In this document: one piece after another, positions 14,184 through 16,573 of the stretch
Layout of the letters: the number at the start of each line of letters is the position of its first letter
Position numbering within the stretch: the stretch's first letter is position 1
From: an uncultured Muribaculaceae bacterium
Lineage (GTDB): Bacteria > Bacteroidota > Bacteroidia > Bacteroidales > Muribaculaceae
Assembly: GCA_910587925.1 (NCBI GenBank)
Contig: CAJUOC010000040.1
Location: forward strand, 1 to 16,573
DNA: 16,573 nt
Direction of reading: 5' to 3'
Position numbers and translations under genes: made by a program
The notes under the pieces: generated by a model
What the model was told of the DNA's origin: nothing
The model's database searches: none
The model's input: the letters and a program-made list of their open reading frames with translations, nothing else

Positions 14184-14191
14184 TACCTTTG
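14184..14191 (+). promoter_or_regulatory. Promoter -7 box for the outer-membrane receptor gene
   Basis: TACCTTTG is a perfect match to TAnnTTTG and lies 26 bp before the ATG at 14218. No TTTG is seen at the -33 position, so an activator may be needed. Its position also argues against the GTG at 14191 as the start codon. Confidence 0.6.
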
Positions 14192-14217
14192 TGCGTCTTA
14201 CTATAAAACGTCTGAAA

Positions 14218-16500
14218 ATGCGCCCCATCCTGCTTGCACTTGTACTCTCCCTGATAAGTATAAATATGGCCGCCCGCTCGGTGAGCGGCATCGTCGTATC
14301 TGACCGCGACTCCACAGCCGTGCCCGGCGCGGCGTGCCGGCTCACGGGCGGCGGGGGCGCCTGCGCAGCCGGCGACGACGGCCGGTTTGCACTCGACACC
14401 GACTCGCGCGAGGCGGCCACACTCGAGGTATCGGCCCCGGGCTACAGCCCCACCGAGATACGCATACCTGCAGGCACCAAGAGCATCGACCTGGGCCGGG
14501 TGTATCTCAGCGAGGCCGCCCTGCTCGAGGGCCTCACCGTGACGGCCCGCTCTGCCACCGACGCCCGCGGGCGCACCATCGTATACCCCTCGGCCGCCGA
14601 CCTGCGCTCGGCGGCGTCGAGCATCGGGCTGCTGCGCCTGCTGCCGCTGCCGGGGCTGGAGGCCAATCCCATCAATCGTTCGGTGAGTGTCGACGGAGGC
14701 TCCCCGGTGATACTCATCGACGGAATACCCTCGACCATCGACGACCTCAACTCGCTCGCCCCGGGCGACATCGCCCGCGTCGAGTACTCGCGCGTGACTC
14801 CGCCCCGGTATGCCGACCGCGGCTCGTCGGGCCTGCTGAGCATCACACTGCGCCGCCGCACCGACGGCGGCCAGGTCTATCTGTGGGGGCGCAGCGCCGT
14901 GACCACCGCCTTTATGGACGGCAATTTCCGTGCATCGTACCACCAGGGGCCGTCGCAGTTGTCGATGTCTTACAATCCGTCGTGGCGCAACTACGCCCGC
15001 GTCTTCGACACCCGCCGCGAGTCGTACATCGGCGACGACTTCCGCGTCGACCTCGACTCGCACGACCGCAATCCCTTCAACTATCATTACCACCAGCTGC
15101 GCGCCCGCTACGACTACAGCCCGTCGGCCGCAACTCTCTTCTCTACTACGGTCAACGTAATGCCCTCCTACTCGGGACGCCGCCTCATAGGCCATACCGT
15201 CGACTCGCACCTTGGCGAATACGATGAGCGCAACCATACCACGGGCAGCAGCGTCGCCCCCTCGCTCGACCTCTTTTTCCGTCACGACTTCGACAGCTCC
15301 AACTCGCTGGAGGCGCAGGTCGTCGGCACGCTCTCGTATGACAAATACCGCCGCGACTTCACCTATATATATACCGACGGCTCGACCGACTCATACATCA
15401 ACGATGTCGACTCGCGGCGCCACTCGCTCATATCGGAGGTAGCTTATACCCATACTTTCGCCGGCGCCACGGAGCTGTCGGCGGGCGTGCAGAATACCGT
15501 CTCGCGCAGTACCAACCGCTACATCACCACCGACTATAAGCCTCTGCTCACCGAAAACAACAATTATATCTACGCCCGCGCCGCCCGTCAGTTCGGCCCG
15601 GTCTATCTCTCGCTCTCGACGGGCCTGAAGCTCTTCTGGATCAAAAACGACCTCAACCGCCGCCGCTTCATACGCAACCTCACCCAGGCCCAGATGCAGT
15701 GGACCATCGACCCGCGCTGGACTCTGGCCGCGTCATTTGATTACCGCCCGTCGATACCGTCTCTGTCGCAGCTTACAGACTATCCCCAGCAGACCTCGCC
15801 GTATCTCATCTCCAACGGCAATCCCGACCTGCGCGTGGCCAGGAGCTTCACCTACCGCCTCGCGCCGACATTCCGCCACGACAAGCTCTCGGCATCGCTG
15901 CAGGTGGCATACAGCCACACGTCAGACGCTGTCATCCGCGACATGACCTACCTGGGCGACCGCCACTTTCTCTCGCAGAGCGTCAACGCCCGCCGCTCCA
16001 ATCTCCTCCAGACCAACCTCTTCATGCGACTGGCCGAGATCCGCGGCTTCGGCGCCGTCGTCAGCCTCGGCTACTCCCGATACTACTGCGCCGGCGAGGG
16101 CTGGCACCACTCGCTCGGCACATTCAGCGCCAACTTCAGCGTGTGGTACACCCACGGCCCTGTCACCGTGCAGTACTGGCGCAAAGTGCCCGGCAAGTAC
16201 CTCGACGGCCACCAGGTGGGCAAGGACGAAAACGGCGACATGCTCTCCGTGGACTGGAATCCCGACAAGCACTGGTCGCTGGGCGCGCAGTGGTGGTATA
16301 TGTTCGACGTCAAAGGCACCCGCTACCCCTCGTGGAGCTCCTCGCCCGTCAACCCCTCCGTCGCCGAGCGCCACATCAGCCCCAACGGCAACATGGTCGT
16401 GCTCACCGCCACCTACACCGCCGACTTCGGCGCCATCTTCCGCACCGCCCGCCGCTCCCTCAACAACTCCGACTCCTCCTCCTCCCTCCTCAAGCTCTGA
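14218..16500 (+). CDS. TonB-dependent-receptor-like outer-membrane beta-barrel protein
   Basis: This 760-residue protein begins with a signal peptide (MRPILLALVLSLISINMAA). A carboxypeptidase-regulatory-like Ig domain follows at about 20-100 (SVSGIVVSDRDSTAVPGA, LEVSAPGYSPTEIRIPAG). A reduced plug-like domain spans about 115-212 (VDGGSPVILIDGIPSTIDDL, GDIARVEYSRVTPPRYADRG). A long barrel with many aromatic strands runs to the end (AASFDYRPSIPSLSQL and YLISNGNPDLRVARSFTYRL are typical). The Ser-rich C-terminus (NNSDSSSS) resembles the NNSD tails of the OMP_b-brl_3 group. No SusD-like partner or TonB-linked regulator is nearby, so a classic SusCD transporter is not supported; ligand unknown. 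It is divergent from the pilus operon and shares its control region. Confidence 0.87.
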   Translation: MRPILLALVLSLISINMAARSVSGIVVSDRDSTAVPGAACRLTGGGGACAAGDDGRFALDTDSREAATLEVSAPGYSPTEIRIPAGTKSIDLGRVYLSEAALLEGLTVTARSATDARGRTIVYPSAADLRSAASSIGLLRLLPLPGLEANPINRSVSVDGGSPVILIDGIPSTIDDLNSLAPGDIARVEYSRVTPPRYADRGSSGLLSITLRRRTDGGQVYLWGRSAVTTAFMDGNFRASYHQGPSQLSMSYNPSWRNYARVFDTRRESYIGDDFRVDLDSHDRNPFNYHYHQLRARYDYSPSAATLFSTTVNVMPSYSGRRLIGHTVDSHLGEYDERNHTTGSSVAPSLDLFFRHDFDSSNSLEAQVVGTLSYDKYRRDFTYIYTDGSTDSYINDVDSRRHSLISEVAYTHTFAGATELSAGVQNTVSRSTNRYITTDYKPLLTENNNYIYARAARQFGPVYLSLSTGLKLFWIKNDLNRRRFIRNLTQAQMQWTIDPRWTLAASFDYRPSIPSLSQLTDYPQQTSPYLISNGNPDLRVARSFTYRLAPTFRHDKLSASLQVAYSHTSDAVIRDMTYLGDRHFLSQSVNARRSNLLQTNLFMRLAEIRGFGAVVSLGYSRYYCAGEGWHHSLGTFSANFSVWYTHGPVTVQYWRKVPGKYLDGHQVGKDENGDMLSVDWNPDKHWSLGAQWWYMFDVKGTRYPSWSSSPVNPSVAERHISPNGNMVVLTATYTADFGAIFRTARRSLNNSDSSSSLLKL

Positions 16501-16525
16501 CCCCGCCCGCCTGCACACCGCGCAA

Positions 16526-16540
16526 GCCTGCGGAGCAGGC
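16526..16540 (+). repeat. Small hairpin after the receptor gene
   Basis: GCCTGC (16526-16531) pairs with GCAGGC (16535-16540) around GGA. It starts 26 bp after the stop codon but has no T-tract, so termination by it is uncertain. The remaining bases to the window end show no gene. Confidence 0.4.
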
Positions 16541-16573
16541 GACAGGCAGTAGGCACGTGCAAGGCGATAGCCG

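Noticed and set aside
14191..14217. GTG start at 14191 for the receptor gene
   Set aside because: It overlaps the TACCTTTG -7 box and adds nine residues before a good signal peptide starting at the ATG at 14218.
14218..16500. SusC-type nutrient importer of a polysaccharide utilisation locus, together with the GH3 gene
   Set aside because: There is no SusD-like gene, the receptor is shorter than a SusC protein, and the GH3 gene lies 11 kb away behind the pilus operon with its own promoter.

Overview
The window reads as chromosomal DNA from a GC-rich gut member of the order Bacteroidales (Muribaculaceae-like by impression; Rikenellaceae cannot be excluded). Three things point there. The gene content is a Bacteroidales-type Mfa1/FimA (type V) pilus operon, an outer-membrane beta-barrel receptor and a GH3 enzyme of a Bacteroidetes flavour. 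The promoters carry the Bacteroidetes -7 box TAnnTTTG. Genes generally lack Shine-Dalgarno sequences.

Layout, left to right. Positions 1-62 (- strand) hold a broken piece of DNA topoisomerase I (topA) running off the left edge. Positions 63-567 hold no gene but a dense block of palindromic repeats: a ~146-bp element with hairpin-bearing terminal inverted repeats (66-211) and a pair of 59-bp inverted repeats (322-380 and 490-548). Positions 568-2895 (-) encode a secreted GH3 beta-glucosidase-type enzyme with its own promoter.

Positions 2977-13924 (-) are one co-directional pilus operon. In transcription order it encodes a DUF3575 outer-membrane barrel, a DUF3868/OmpA-like protein, the Mfa1-family stalk fimbrillin, the FimB/Mfa2 anchor, a fimbrillin with an aromatic C-terminal repeat tail, a very large DUF4906 fimbrillin-like adhesin, and a DUF5106 thioredoxin-like protein. 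The last genes are tightly packed (3-nt gap, ATGA overlap, 47-nt overlap). An intrinsic terminator-like hairpin sits between mfa1 and mfa2, which would give more stalk than anchor/tip mRNA. Four products have lipoprotein signals, as expected for pilins exported as lipoproteins and polymerised at the outer membrane.

Positions 13925-14217 are a divergent control region. It contains a promoter for the pilus operon bracketed by a 14-bp inverted repeat, a C9 homopolymer tract, a 20-bp direct repeat and a consensus -7 box for the rightward gene. Positions 14218-16500 (+) encode a TonB-dependent-receptor-like outer-membrane barrel protein. The last 73 bases hold only a small hairpin.

The coding content belongs to known families. 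The least explained parts are the palindromic block at the left with compensated hairpins and a topA breakpoint, and the control architecture of the pilus operon. No recombinase, transposase, tRNA, rRNA or CRISPR array was seen.
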